Source of the DNA: Chloroflexota bacterium
GTDB taxonomy: Bacteria > Chloroflexota > Limnocylindria > Limnocylindrales > CSP1-4
Assembly (NCBI GenBank): GCA_017881905.1
Contig: JADGQI010000111.1
Location: 1-38,654 of the forward strand
Reading direction: 5' to 3'
Length of the DNA: 38,654 nucleotides
Within the stretch, counting starts at the first letter, position 1. Each line of letters begins with the position of its first letter. Made by a program: the position numbers and the translations under genes. Positions 31,323-38,654 of the stretch are shown here, one piece after another. The notes beneath the pieces are model-generated. The model worked only from the letters and a program-made list of their open reading frames with translations, searched no databases and was not told where the DNA came from.

Positions 31323-32039
31323 TCAGGCGGCAGGGTCCGGGTGCACGCGGACGACGCGGCCGTCGGGGCCGATCGCATCGGTCTCGCCGGTCGGCTGGAC
31401 GAGGAAGATCCAGATGTCCCAGGCGACGTGGCTCACGACGAGCGCTCCTAGCGGGACCCGCGCAGCGTAGAGCGCGCACCAGTGAGCGCCGGCGAGCCCG
31501 GCCGCCCCGAACAGGGTGAAATTGCCGGTCGTGACGTGGACGCCGCCATAGCACGCGGCCGCGAGCGCCGCCCCGGGCCACCGACCGAACCGGCGCATGA
31601 GGGACTCCTGGATGAGCCCGCGCCAGAAGATCTCCTCGGCTGGGCCGATGACGAACGCGAGCCGTGCGGCGATCTCCGGACGGGGCCGGAGCGTCCGGAG
31701 CGTGTAGATGTCGCGGATCTCGGCGTCGCCCCCGGGGACGTAGCGGCGGGCGAACCGATCCCCGACCGCGAACGTGAGATACAGCCCGAGTGCGGACAGG
31801 AGACCCAGCATGACCCGCCCGGGTCCGATCCCGATCCGCCGTGAGGGCCGGCTGGTCAGGAGCGCCCAGCTCCCGAGCGCCAGCCCGGTCGCGGTCATCC
31901 GGCTCCAGAACCGGTCGCGCGGCCCGTTGAACGTCGCGGCGAACGCCGCGGCCGCCGCGCCGAGGCCGACGATGAGGGGAAGCGTGCCGGGTCGGTCGTC
32001 GGGACGTGCGGCGAGCCTCGCCACGCCCCGATCAGCCAT
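31323..32039 (-). CDS. CPBP-family intramembrane metalloprotease
   Basis: 238 aa with about six membrane segments. The CPBP (Abi/Rce1-like) motifs are present: E135-E136-x3-R140 in 'GPAEEIFWRGLIQ', H168 in 'YGGVHVTTGN', and H204-x3-D208 in 'VVSHVAWD'. The family includes prenyl-protein-type proteases and bacteriocin-immunity proteins; the substrate here is unknown. Its start overlaps the end of the LLM-UbiA gene by 8 bases, so it is in the same operon. Another 40 bases separate it from the ECF sigma gene, so a signal-transmitting protease for that sigma is possible but speculative. Confidence 0.85.
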   Translation of the reverse strand: MADRGVARLAARPDDRPGTLPLIVGLGAAAAAFAATFNGPRDRFWSRMTATGLALGSWALLTSRPSRRIGIGPGRVMLGLLSALGLYLTFAVGDRFARRYVPGGDAEIRDIYTLRTLRPRPEIAARLAFVIGPAEEIFWRGLIQESLMRRFGRWPGAALAAACYGGVHVTTGNFTLFGAAGLAGAHWCALYAARVPLGALVVSHVAWDIWIFLVQPTGETDAIGPDGRVVRVHPDPAA

Positions 32040-34089
32040 GCCCGACCCCGGACAGGAGGATCCCGGCGACGAGCAGCCCGCCGAACGCCAGGTGCAGCTG
32101 GGCGGTCCGCAGATCGATCATCGCGATCGCTCGTGTCTGACCGCCGGCGCCGAGCTCGGCGGCCCGGATGACCCGGACGAGATACGGCAGTGACGCGATG
32201 GCGATCATCGTGGTCGCCGGGATGAGCCCCACCGCGACCGTCAGTCCGAGGCTGATGTAGGCGGCCAGGACGAGCCCGACATACGAGTAGTGCGCCCAGT
32301 CCCGGCCGATCCGCGACGAGAGCGTGACGATCCCCGCCCGGGTGTCCTCGCCGATGTCCCGCCATTCGTTGCCGTGGAGGATCGCCGCGACGAGGCAACC
32401 GACCGGGATCGACACGATCAGCGCGGTCACCGACCACTCGCCGCTGATCGCGAAGTACGAGCCGACGACCATCAACGGACCCATCAGCACGAAGACCAGC
32501 GGGACCCCGAGCGCGTGGAACTTGTACTGGAACGGGGGAGCCGTGTAGAAGTACCCGCCGGCCAACCCGATCAGTCCGAGGACGACGATCGCCGGGCCAC
32601 GCAGCGCGACGAGGTAGAGCCCGTCGAGGATGGCCAGCACGAATGCCCCGATCGCGACCAGATAGGCCTGTCGCTCGCGCAGGCGCCCGGTCACGATGGC
32701 GTGGCTGGCCCGCGGCGACGTGATCGTATCGATGCCCTTCCGGACGTCGTAGATCTCGTTGACGATGTTGGTGCCCGAGTGGATCAGGACGCCTCCGATC
32801 AGGGCGGCGATGAACGGCGCCCAGGCGAACAGCCCGTCGACCGCCGCGAGTGCGCCCCCGGCCAGGACCGGGATGATCGACGCGGTGTAGGCGAACGGTC
32901 GGAGGATCTCCCAGACCGCGGCCGATCTCCGCCGGACGAGCGATCCGGTCCCGAGCCGCCGGTCGTCCGCCAGCCCGGTCCGCGACGCGTCGTCGTTGCC
33001 GCGCTCGACGACGGCCCCTCGCTCGGTCGCCCGGCTCTCGGCGGGACTCGGCGCCGCGGCGTACAGTCCCGCCGCGGCGATGAGCTCGTCGATCTGGCGA
33101 TCCTCCTGGAGGACCGGCTGGAGCAGCGGCAGCCCGAGGCCGGCATCAGTGTGGAAGGCCATCGCCTTGGCCGCGACATCTTCGCGCGTCCCGCACAGCA
33201 TGAACGCGTCGAGGAGCTCGTCCGGGATGAGGTTCCCGGCGGTCGTGTAGTCCTCGGCCCGCCAGGCGGCCGCGATCCGGTCGCGGAGCTCGGCGTCGAA
33301 CCCGGCGCGCTTGAGCGAGACGTCGGACAGGACCGACATCATGTAGATCACGAACGGCTCGCGCTTGGCCCGGTTGAGCGCCTCACGCCGGGTCGCGTCG
33401 ACCAGCGACAGGAGGTAGCCGGCCGACTCGATCGACTCGGGATCACGGCCGGCCTCGACGGCCGACGCCCGGAGCCGCTCGAGGATCCCGCGCAGCGATG
33501 GGATCGACTCCGCGGGGCGAGCGAGGTAGCCGTCGGCCTTCTGCCCGGCCAGGGCGACGAACTCCTTGCGGTAGGCGGCGATGAACAGCGGGATCCGGTG
33601 GGTCGGCGGGAACATCGGCTGGATCGGCGGCAGGCCCGGGGTCGCCGACGGCAAGCGTTCGCCCGCCCACAGCGCGCGCAGCTGATCGATCGTCGTGGAC
33701 ACGCGTTCGACCGCGGCCTCGGGTTCGTACGGGATGCCCATCTGCTTGAGCCGCAGGGGCAGCCCGGTGCCCAGCCCGAGGACGATCCGCCCGGGGAGGA
33801 TCTCATCGAGCGCGGAGCCGGTCATCGCCAGGACGACCGGGTGGCGGGTGAACGGGTTGACCGCGCCGAGCGCGATCCGGAAGCCGGCCTCGCCGTCGTC
33901 CTCGCCGTCGGCGGCCATGGCCGACGCGATCGAGCTCCCGAAGCTGACCGCGTCGCGCTCGAAGTACGAGTCGTGGATCCAGATCGAGTCGAGCCCGGCA
34001 TCGCGGGCCTGGCGCGTCCAGCCGACGGCGTCGTCGATCTCCCCGCGGGCGGCGAGGCCGAGTCCGATCGGCCGGGCAAGGGTTCGCAT
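32032..34089 (-). CDS. fusion of an LLM (F420/flavin-dependent) oxidoreductase and a UbiA/MenA-like prenyltransferase
   Basis: About 685 aa with two unrelated domains in one open frame. Residues about 5-330 are luciferase-like: 'GLGLAARGEIDDAVGWTRQARDAGLDSIWIHDSYFERD', 'RIALGAVNPFTRHPVVLA', 'LGLGTG'. After an Arg/Asp-rich linker (about 340-390), the rest is a UbiA prenyltransferase with many membrane helices, first Asp motif 'NEIYDVRKGIDT' and second 'NEWRDIGEDTRAG', closest in look to MenA (DHNA prenyltransferase). I chose ATG 34089 because GGAG lies 11 bases upstream and a TACGAT box overlaps the alternative ATG at 34134. It is first in a minus-strand run down to EamA. Confidence 0.85.
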   Translation of the reverse strand: MRTLARPIGLGLAARGEIDDAVGWTRQARDAGLDSIWIHDSYFERDAVSFGSSIASAMAADGEDDGEAGFRIALGAVNPFTRHPVVLAMTGSALDEILPGRIVLGLGTGLPLRLKQMGIPYEPEAAVERVSTTIDQLRALWAGERLPSATPGLPPIQPMFPPTHRIPLFIAAYRKEFVALAGQKADGYLARPAESIPSLRGILERLRASAVEAGRDPESIESAGYLLSLVDATRREALNRAKREPFVIYMMSVLSDVSLKRAGFDAELRDRIAAAWRAEDYTTAGNLIPDELLDAFMLCGTREDVAAKAMAFHTDAGLGLPLLQPVLQEDRQIDELIAAAGLYAAAPSPAESRATERGAVVERGNDDASRTGLADDRRLGTGSLVRRRSAAVWEILRPFAYTASIIPVLAGGALAAVDGLFAWAPFIAALIGGVLIHSGTNIVNEIYDVRKGIDTITSPRASHAIVTGRLRERQAYLVAIGAFVLAILDGLYLVALRGPAIVVLGLIGLAGGYFYTAPPFQYKFHALGVPLVFVLMGPLMVVGSYFAISGEWSVTALIVSIPVGCLVAAILHGNEWRDIGEDTRAGIVTLSSRIGRDWAHYSYVGLVLAAYISLGLTVAVGLIPATTMIAIASLPYLVRVIRAAELGAGGQTRAIAMIDLRTAQLHLAFGGLLVAGILLSGVGHG

Positions 34090-34232
34090 CAGGTGGCGCT
34101 CCAGTCGCGCGGAACGGGCCCGCGGGACGGCCATCGTACGCTCGACGACCGTCCGCCTCGTGCCCCTCCCGCGACGATACCGGAACGGGCCGCGAACCGC
34201 GGCGGCCGTCGGCAGCGTGCGACAATCCGGCG

Positions 34233-35246
34233 ATGTCGATCGACGAGCGCTTCGACGATCTCGCCGCCAGCCTGGGTGGGTTCTACCGGACCTGGACGGT
34301 CTATCTCGGGCTGGAGCTCGGGCTACTCCCTCGGATCCGCGACGCCGGCAGTGACGGCATCGCGCTGGCCGAGCTCGCCTCGGCGGCCGGTTGCCTCGCC
34401 GAGCCCGTCGAGGTCTGGGCGCGGCTCGCCGATTCGGTCGAGGTCATCGTCTACGACGGCGAGCGCGCCCGGCCGATCGACGACGTGATGACGGTCCTCC
34501 TGTCCGACGATCGGCCCGAGTTCCTCGGCGGGCAGTTCGTCTCGACCATCGTCAGCAGCCTCGACTACGAACGCCTGGCCGAGTTCTTCCGGACCGGCCG
34601 CACGATCCCCGAGCGTCCGGCCCGGTTCCATCGCGCGATCGAGGCCGTGACCGCGCAGGACATCGCCGTGTTCTTCCAGGAGGCCCTGGCGCAGCTACCC
34701 GACCTGGCCGCCGAGCTCGCCGAGGGTGGGCGGGTCCTCGACGTGGCCTGCGGCGGCGGTCGGTGGCTCATCGCCGTCGCCCGGCGCTTCCCGGACACAG
34801 CGCTCGTCGGCGTCGAGTACGAGCCGGATTCCGTGGGCCGGGCCCTCCGCCACGTGTCGGAGGCCGGCCTGGCCGACCGGATCGAGATCGACAACCGCGA
34901 CCCGACCGACCTGCCCTACGGCGCGTCGTTCGACCTGGTCTACTTCCAGGACGCGCTCCACGAGATCCCTGACCCGGTCGGTGCGCTGCGCTCGGCCTGG
35001 TCCTGCGTCAAGCCGCGTGGCCGGCTGGTGGTCCTCGATTGGTGCCTGCCGTCGAGCATCGATGAATCCCGCTCGCTCCACGGCGCGATGCTGTGGGGGA
35101 TCCAGCTCGACGAGCTCTACCAGGGCACCCGGATGTGGGACCACGCCGGGTATGGCGCCCTGTTCGATTCGGCCGGCGTCCCAGGCCCGGAGACCGTGGA
35201 CCTGCCGTCCGGGGCCACCGTGTTCGTCGTCCGCCGCGCGGCCTGA
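34233..35246 (+). CDS. class I SAM-dependent methyltransferase with an N-terminal winged helix
   Basis: 337 aa, O-methyltransferase-like layout. The N-terminal 100 residues form a dimerisation/winged-helix part ('LGLELGLLPRIRDAGSDGIALAELASAAGCLAEPVEVWARLADS'). The SAM-binding motif I is 'GGRVLDVACGGGRWLIAVARRFPDTALVGVEYEP' (about 165-200), followed by a motif near 'FDLVYFQDALHEIPDPVGALRSAWSCVKPRGRLVVLDW'. The acceptor molecule is unknown. ATG 34233 lies 6 nt after GACAAT (34221-34226), a leaderless pattern. Divergent from the LLM-UbiA gene. Confidence 0.82.
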   Translation: MSIDERFDDLAASLGGFYRTWTVYLGLELGLLPRIRDAGSDGIALAELASAAGCLAEPVEVWARLADSVEVIVYDGERARPIDDVMTVLLSDDRPEFLGGQFVSTIVSSLDYERLAEFFRTGRTIPERPARFHRAIEAVTAQDIAVFFQEALAQLPDLAAELAEGGRVLDVACGGGRWLIAVARRFPDTALVGVEYEPDSVGRALRHVSEAGLADRIEIDNRDPTDLPYGASFDLVYFQDALHEIPDPVGALRSAWSCVKPRGRLVVLDWCLPSSIDESRSLHGAMLWGIQLDELYQGTRMWDHAGYGALFDSAGVPGPETVDLPSGATVFVVRRAA

Positions 35247-35270
35247 TCCAGCGGATCACGGCCCGAGCCG

Positions 35271-35807
35271 GTGAAGCTCGACCCCGCCGCGCTGGCCGAC
35301 GGCCTGGCACGCGAAGCCGGGCTGGCGGACGGTTCGCCGGAGGCGGGTTCGCCGGCGCTGGGTCCGCGCGGCCCCGGGCTGGCACTGGCCGGACTGGCCG
35401 TCCGGGTCGTCGCGGTCGGCTGGGCGACCGTGGACCTGGACCGCGCCTGGGTCGAGCTGGCCCCGCGGACGCCGACCGCCCCGGCGGTCGGCGCGGTCGT
35501 TCGGGACGAGCTCCTCGGGGCGCGCGGGCGCATCCTCGGGACGTCGGCCGGCGGCGTACGGTCGATCCTCCTCGAGCCCGCCACCGAGGGTCGGCTCGCC
35601 GCGTCGCTGGCCCATCGCGGGGAGGGTCCGGCGGTGCTCTATGTCGCCCCGACCGTCGGCGATCTGTCCGCCGCGGTCGACCGGTTGACCCATGGCGGGT
35701 CCCGGGTGCGGGCCGGCCGGACCGCTCTCGGCCCCGGCGTGGTCGTCCTCGGCGTGCCCTCCGCCGGACCGCAGGTCATCGTCGTCGCGGTACCATCCGG
35801 ACCATGA
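35271..35807 (+). CDS. unknown alanine-rich protein
   Basis: 178 aa that I do not recognise. An Ala/Gly-rich head (1-35) precedes alternating short hydrophobic strands ('VRVVAVGWATVDLDRAWVEL', 'GAVVRDELLGARGRILGTSAGGVRSILLEPAT', 'VVVLGVPSAGPQVIVVAVP'), which could be a small alpha/beta ligand-binding fold. Codon use and third-position GC match its neighbours, and its TGA overlaps the ATG of the GNAT gene, so it is very likely real. Start is GTG 35271, 24 bases after the methyltransferase stop. Confidence 0.55.
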   Translation: MKLDPAALADGLAREAGLADGSPEAGSPALGPRGPGLALAGLAVRVVAVGWATVDLDRAWVELAPRTPTAPAVGAVVRDELLGARGRILGTSAGGVRSILLEPATEGRLAASLAHRGEGPAVLYVAPTVGDLSAAVDRLTHGGSRVRAGRTALGPGVVVLGVPSAGPQVIVVAVPSGP

Positions 35808-36241
35808 CCGATCGACCCGTGACCGTTCGCCCGGCGACGCTCGATGACGCCGACCGGATCGCCGCCTTGTTCACGGACGAGGGCTACCCCGCGGCCGGCT
35901 CTACGATCGTGGCCCGGATCGAGCGCTTCGCGGCCGCCGACGGCCACGTCCTCGTGGCCGAGGATGCCGGTGAGCTGTTGGGATTCGTGGCGATCCACCT
36001 GATGCCGCGGTTCGAGCACGACGACACGATCGGGCGCGTGCTGGCCCTGGTCGTCGATGCCGGCGCCCGCGGCCGCGGCGTCGGTCACGACCTGATGACC
36101 GCGGCCGACGGGATCGCGCGCGAGGCCGGTGCGGCGTTCATCGAGGTGACCGCCGCCCACCATCGACCGGAGGCGCGCCACCTCTACGAGGCGCTCGGCT
36201 ACGACGCCACGGTCACCGCGTATCTCCGGAAGCGGCTCTGA
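35804..36241 (+). CDS. GNAT-family N-acetyltransferase
   Basis: 145 aa, a single GNAT domain. 'TVRPATLDDADRIAALFTDEGYP' opens the fold, 'VLALVVDAGARGRGVGHDLMTAADGIAREAGAAFIEVTA' holds the acetyl-CoA pyrophosphate loop R-G-R-G-V-G, and 'ARHLYEALGYDATVTAYLRKRL' is the typical end. The acceptor is unknown. ATG 35804 overlaps the previous stop (ATGA), but it also lies 7 nt after TACCAT (35791-35796), so it may have its own leaderless promoter inside the preceding gene. Confidence 0.88.
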   Translation: MTDRPVTVRPATLDDADRIAALFTDEGYPAAGSTIVARIERFAAADGHVLVAEDAGELLGFVAIHLMPRFEHDDTIGRVLALVVDAGARGRGVGHDLMTAADGIAREAGAAFIEVTAAHHRPEARHLYEALGYDATVTAYLRKRL

Positions 36242-36291
36242 CCGACGGCGCGGGGGCGTTCCCGCATCTCCGCCTTCGGACCGCGTCGCCG

Positions 36292-37461
36292 GTGCTCCTC
36301 GGTCTGCCATGGGAGCTGCCGCTCGGCGACTGGTCGTCCGACGACGTGACCTTCCGCGAGCTGCCGGTCGGACCGTCCCGTCACCTCGTCCGCTTCGTGG
36401 TCGACGACGAAGCCCTCTACGCGCTCAAGGAAGAGCCCCTCGCGATCGCCCGTCGCGAGTACGAGGTCTTGCGGGGGCTCGAGGTGGCCGAGCTGCCCGC
36501 CGTAAGCGCGATCGGTCTGGCCGAGGCACCGGACCGGTCCGAGGCGATCCTGGTGACCTCGTATCTCGCCCACTCGCTCCAGTATCGACGGCTCCTGATG
36601 CGTCTGCCGTCCCGCTCGGAGGCGTATCGCGACCGGCTCCTCGATGCGATGGCGTCCCTCCTGGTGGACCTCCATCGCGGCGGCGTCTACTGGGGCGACT
36701 GCTCGCTCGCCAATACCCTGTTCCGGCGCGACGGCGATCGGATCCAGGCCTACCTGGTGGACGCCGAGACCAGCGAGGTCCATCCATCGCTGTCCGACGG
36801 CCAGCGAGCGTACGACCTGGAGGTCCTCGTCGAGAACGTCGCCTTCGGCCTGGCCGACCTCGCCTCGCTGAGCGATCGGCCGGAGGACCTGGACGACGCG
36901 ATCGCGGCCGCGGAGAGCGTTCGGACCCGATACCGCGGCTTGTGGGACGAGCTCCATGCCGAGGAGCTGCTCGGGGCCGACGATCGGTATGCGGTCGCCG
37001 CCCGCGTCCGTCGTCTCAACGACATGGGCTTCTCGATCGACGAGATCGAGCTCGAGCCGGGCGACCGGGCCGGTCGGCTGCGGTTGCGCGTGGCGGTCAC
37101 CACCCGTCGGTTCCATACCCGTGAGCTGGAGCGGCGGACGGGGATCGTGGCACTCGAGGGCCAGGCACGGATCCTGATGAACGACCTGCGCGAGTACCGG
37201 GCCTGGCTCGAGTGGTTCGAGCGGCGGCCGCTCGACCGGGCCGAAGGCGCCGAGCGCTGGCTCGACGATGTCTATGAGCCGACGATCGCCCGGCTTCGCT
37301 CGGCCGTGGGCCCGGACCGCGACCTCGTCCAGGCGTATTGCGACGTGCTCGAGCACAAGTGGCTGCTGTCGGAGGAGGCCGGCCGCGATGTCGGCCTCGA
37401 GCGGGCGGTCATGTCCTACCTGTCGATCGGCGCGCCGGCACCGGAGACGGACCCGGCCTGA
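36292..37461 (+). CDS. DUF4032 kinase-like protein
   Basis: 389 aa. The first 200 residues have a lipopolysaccharide-kinase-like fold: 'FVVDDEALYALKEEP' (Lys in strand 3), 'LLVDLHRGGVYWGDCSLANTLFRR' (catalytic loop G-D-C-S-L-A-N) and 'IQAYLVDAETSE' (metal-binding Asp, D-A-E instead of D-F-G). The C-terminal 180 residues are helical and match the DUF4032 (PF13224) arrangement as I know it from high-GC bacteria. The phosphate acceptor is unknown. Start is GTG 36292, about 50 bases after the GNAT stop; no better start or ribosome site is visible. Confidence 0.8.
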   Translation: MLLGLPWELPLGDWSSDDVTFRELPVGPSRHLVRFVVDDEALYALKEEPLAIARREYEVLRGLEVAELPAVSAIGLAEAPDRSEAILVTSYLAHSLQYRRLLMRLPSRSEAYRDRLLDAMASLLVDLHRGGVYWGDCSLANTLFRRDGDRIQAYLVDAETSEVHPSLSDGQRAYDLEVLVENVAFGLADLASLSDRPEDLDDAIAAAESVRTRYRGLWDELHAEELLGADDRYAVAARVRRLNDMGFSIDEIELEPGDRAGRLRLRVAVTTRRFHTRELERRTGIVALEGQARILMNDLREYRAWLEWFERRPLDRAEGAERWLDDVYEPTIARLRSAVGPDRDLVQAYCDVLEHKWLLSEEAGRDVGLERAVMSYLSIGAPAPETDPA

Positions 37462-37487
37462 CCGGCGCGTGGCATGATTCAGGTCTG

Positions 37488-38423
37488 ATGTCCCAGACCG
37501 TCTCCTCCGACGTCGTCATCCGTGTCCGTGACGTCCGCAAGAGCTACGGTGACGTCCACGCCGTCGACGGCGTGTCGTTCGAGGTCGCCCGAGGCGAGGT
37601 GTTCGGTCTGCTCGGACCGAACGGCGCCGGCAAGACGACGACGGTCGAGATGCTCGAGGGCCTGCGCAAGCCCGATAGCGGCCAGCTGGAGATCCTCGGG
37701 ATCGACGCGGACAGCCAGCCGGACGCGCTCAAGCAACGCATCGGGGTCACGCTCCAGACCGCCGAGCTGTACCCCAAGCTGACCGTGACCGAGGTCATCG
37801 ACCTGTTCCGGAGCTTCTACACGCGATCCCTGCCGACCGATCAGCTGATCGACTTCCTCGATCTCGGCGAGCGGCGGAAGGCCCTGACCAGGGAGCTCTC
37901 GGGCGGCCAGCGGCAGCGCCTCGCGGTGGCCCTCGCGCTGGTCAACGACCCGGAGGTCGTCTTCCTCGACGAACCGACGACCGGGCTCGACCCCGCCGCC
38001 CGTCGGTCCCTGTGGGACCTGGTCGAGCGCCTCCGCGAGCAGGCCAAGACGATCCTCCTGACGACCCACTACATGGAGGAGGCCGACCACCTGTGCGACC
38101 GGCTGGCGATCATGGACCATGGCCGGATCCTCGAGATCGGGACCGCAGCGGAGCTGATCGACCGACGGTTCAGCGAGCGCGCCGTCCGGTTCGATACGCT
38201 GCCCGGGGTCGAGGACGCCGAGCTGACCGCGCTGCCGGCGGTGAAGTCGGTCAAGCACGATGACGGCCGGACGTCGCTGTACACCGGCGACGTCCCGACG
38301 ACGATCGGGGCTCTGCTCGCCCTGACCGAGGCGCGCGGCCTCGAACCCGGCGATCTCGGCGTGCGCAAGGCGACCCTCGAGGACGTCTTCCTCGACCTGA
38401 CCGGTCGGGCCCTGCGCGACTGA
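37488..38423 (+). CDS. ABC transporter ATP-binding protein (export type)
   Basis: 311 aa. Walker A 'GLLGPNGAGKTTTVEML' (about 44-60), signature 'LSGGQRQRLAVALAL' and Walker B 'VVFLDEPTTGLDP' are complete, with switch His in 'LLTTHYMEEAD'. The C-terminal 90 residues form the extension common in CcmA/DrrA-type exporters. ATG 37488 follows CATGAT (37473-37478) by 9 bases. The next gene, 10 bases on, is the matching ABC-2 permease. The substrate cannot be told. This pair is distinct from the exporter of the RiPP-like cluster. Confidence 0.93.
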   Translation: MSQTVSSDVVIRVRDVRKSYGDVHAVDGVSFEVARGEVFGLLGPNGAGKTTTVEMLEGLRKPDSGQLEILGIDADSQPDALKQRIGVTLQTAELYPKLTVTEVIDLFRSFYTRSLPTDQLIDFLDLGERRKALTRELSGGQRQRLAVALALVNDPEVVFLDEPTTGLDPAARRSLWDLVERLREQAKTILLTTHYMEEADHLCDRLAIMDHGRILEIGTAAELIDRRFSERAVRFDTLPGVEDAELTALPAVKSVKHDDGRTSLYTGDVPTTIGALLALTEARGLEPGDLGVRKATLEDVFLDLTGRALRD

Positions 38424-38433
38424 TGGTGGACCG

Positions 38434-38654
38434 ATGAAGGCGCTCACCGCTCTGACCATGGCCAACATCCGGAGCTACCTGCGCGACCGCGGCGCGCTCT
38501 TCTGGACGTTGGCCTTCCCGCTGATCTTCGTCGTCCTGTTCGGGGCGATCTTCTCCGGCGGCGACAACACGATCACGGTCGCCTGGGTCGACCAGGACAT
38601 GACCCCGGCGTCGGCCCAGCTGCGCGAGGCGTTCGCGGCGGCACCGAACGTCAA
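38434..38654 (+). CDS. ABC-2 type permease (5' part, cut by the window edge)
   Basis: The first 73 codons are visible: 'MKALTALTMANIRSYLRDRGALFWTLAFPLIFVVLFGAIF', one membrane helix preceded by a basic cytoplasmic segment, then an outer-loop start with 'ITVAWVDQDMTPASAQLREAF'. This is the opening of an ABC-2/YhgE-like export permease with a large first outer domain. GGTGGA lies 5 bases before the ATG. It pairs with the ATPase gene directly upstream. Confidence 0.85.
   Translation, partial: MKALTALTMANIRSYLRDRGALFWTLAFPLIFVVLFGAIFSGGDNTITVAWVDQDMTPASAQLREAFAAAPNV

Noticed and set aside
32290-34488. 732-aa open frame on the plus strand
   Set aside because: Antisense to the LLM-UbiA fusion and running into the next gene; composition is that of a shadow, while the opposite strand has two clear domains.

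Overview
This is a very GC-rich, densely coded bacterial chromosome segment. It has two tRNA genes with encoded CCA ends and no insertion sequences, phage genes or CRISPR array. Many start codons (often GTG) sit 6-7 bases after a TANNNT box, which is the mark of leaderless transcription. Gene content (F420/LLM-type oxidoreductase, MenA-like prenyltransferase, Flp pilin, DUF1015, DUF4032, acyl-CoA dehydrogenases) suggests an uncultured high-GC Chloroflexota lineage. That placement is inference; an actinobacterial relative cannot be excluded by eye.

Layout. 1-2447 (+): end of an SDR/epimerase gene, lipA, and an adenosine-deaminase-family gene. 2455-9990 (-): a compact gene cluster that I read as an undescribed RiPP-type system. 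In transcription order it holds a SufR-like regulator, an HPr-kinase-like protein, an ER-type S26 peptidase, two tiny precursor genes, a PqqD-like recognition protein, a second HPr-kinase-like protein, two more precursor genes, an ABC ATPase, an ABC-2 permease and a nucleotidyltransferase. All four precursors share a 28-residue front part with a Y-x-x-P-x-I motif and end in different 5-8 residue tails. No lasso cyclase, radical SAM, YcaO or lanthionine enzyme is present.

10071-18484: acyl-CoA dehydrogenase, sortase-like protein, lipoprotein, DUF1015 protein, an alpha/beta-hydrolase-fold protein lacking its serine, tRNA-Glu, a dgcN/dgcA-like pair (predicted D-glutamate catabolism) and two unknown genes. 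18495-23513: orphan DNA methyltransferase, tRNA-Arg, DUF2723 membrane protein divergent from a LiaF-like protein, a lone Flp pilin and a BldC/excisionase-like HTH protein. 23643-28641: class III aminotransferase, acyl-CoA dehydrogenase, small membrane protein and GMC oxidoreductase. 28699-34089 (-): a run encoding an LLM-UbiA fusion, a CPBP protease, an ECF sigma factor, an O6-methylguanine-DNA methyltransferase fused to an Ada zinc domain, and an EamA transporter. 34233-38654 (+): methyltransferase, unknown protein, GNAT acetyltransferase, DUF4032 kinase-like protein and the start of an ABC exporter.

How the RiPP-like cluster may work (inference): the PqqD-like protein binds the shared precursor front part and brings the peptide to the two kinase-like proteins and the nucleotidyltransferase. 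The S26 peptidase could trim it and the ABC pair export it. Strong hairpins after each precursor pair would keep precursor levels above those of downstream genes. A predicted Fe-S regulator and a 20-bp palindrome near the head of the operon could control it.
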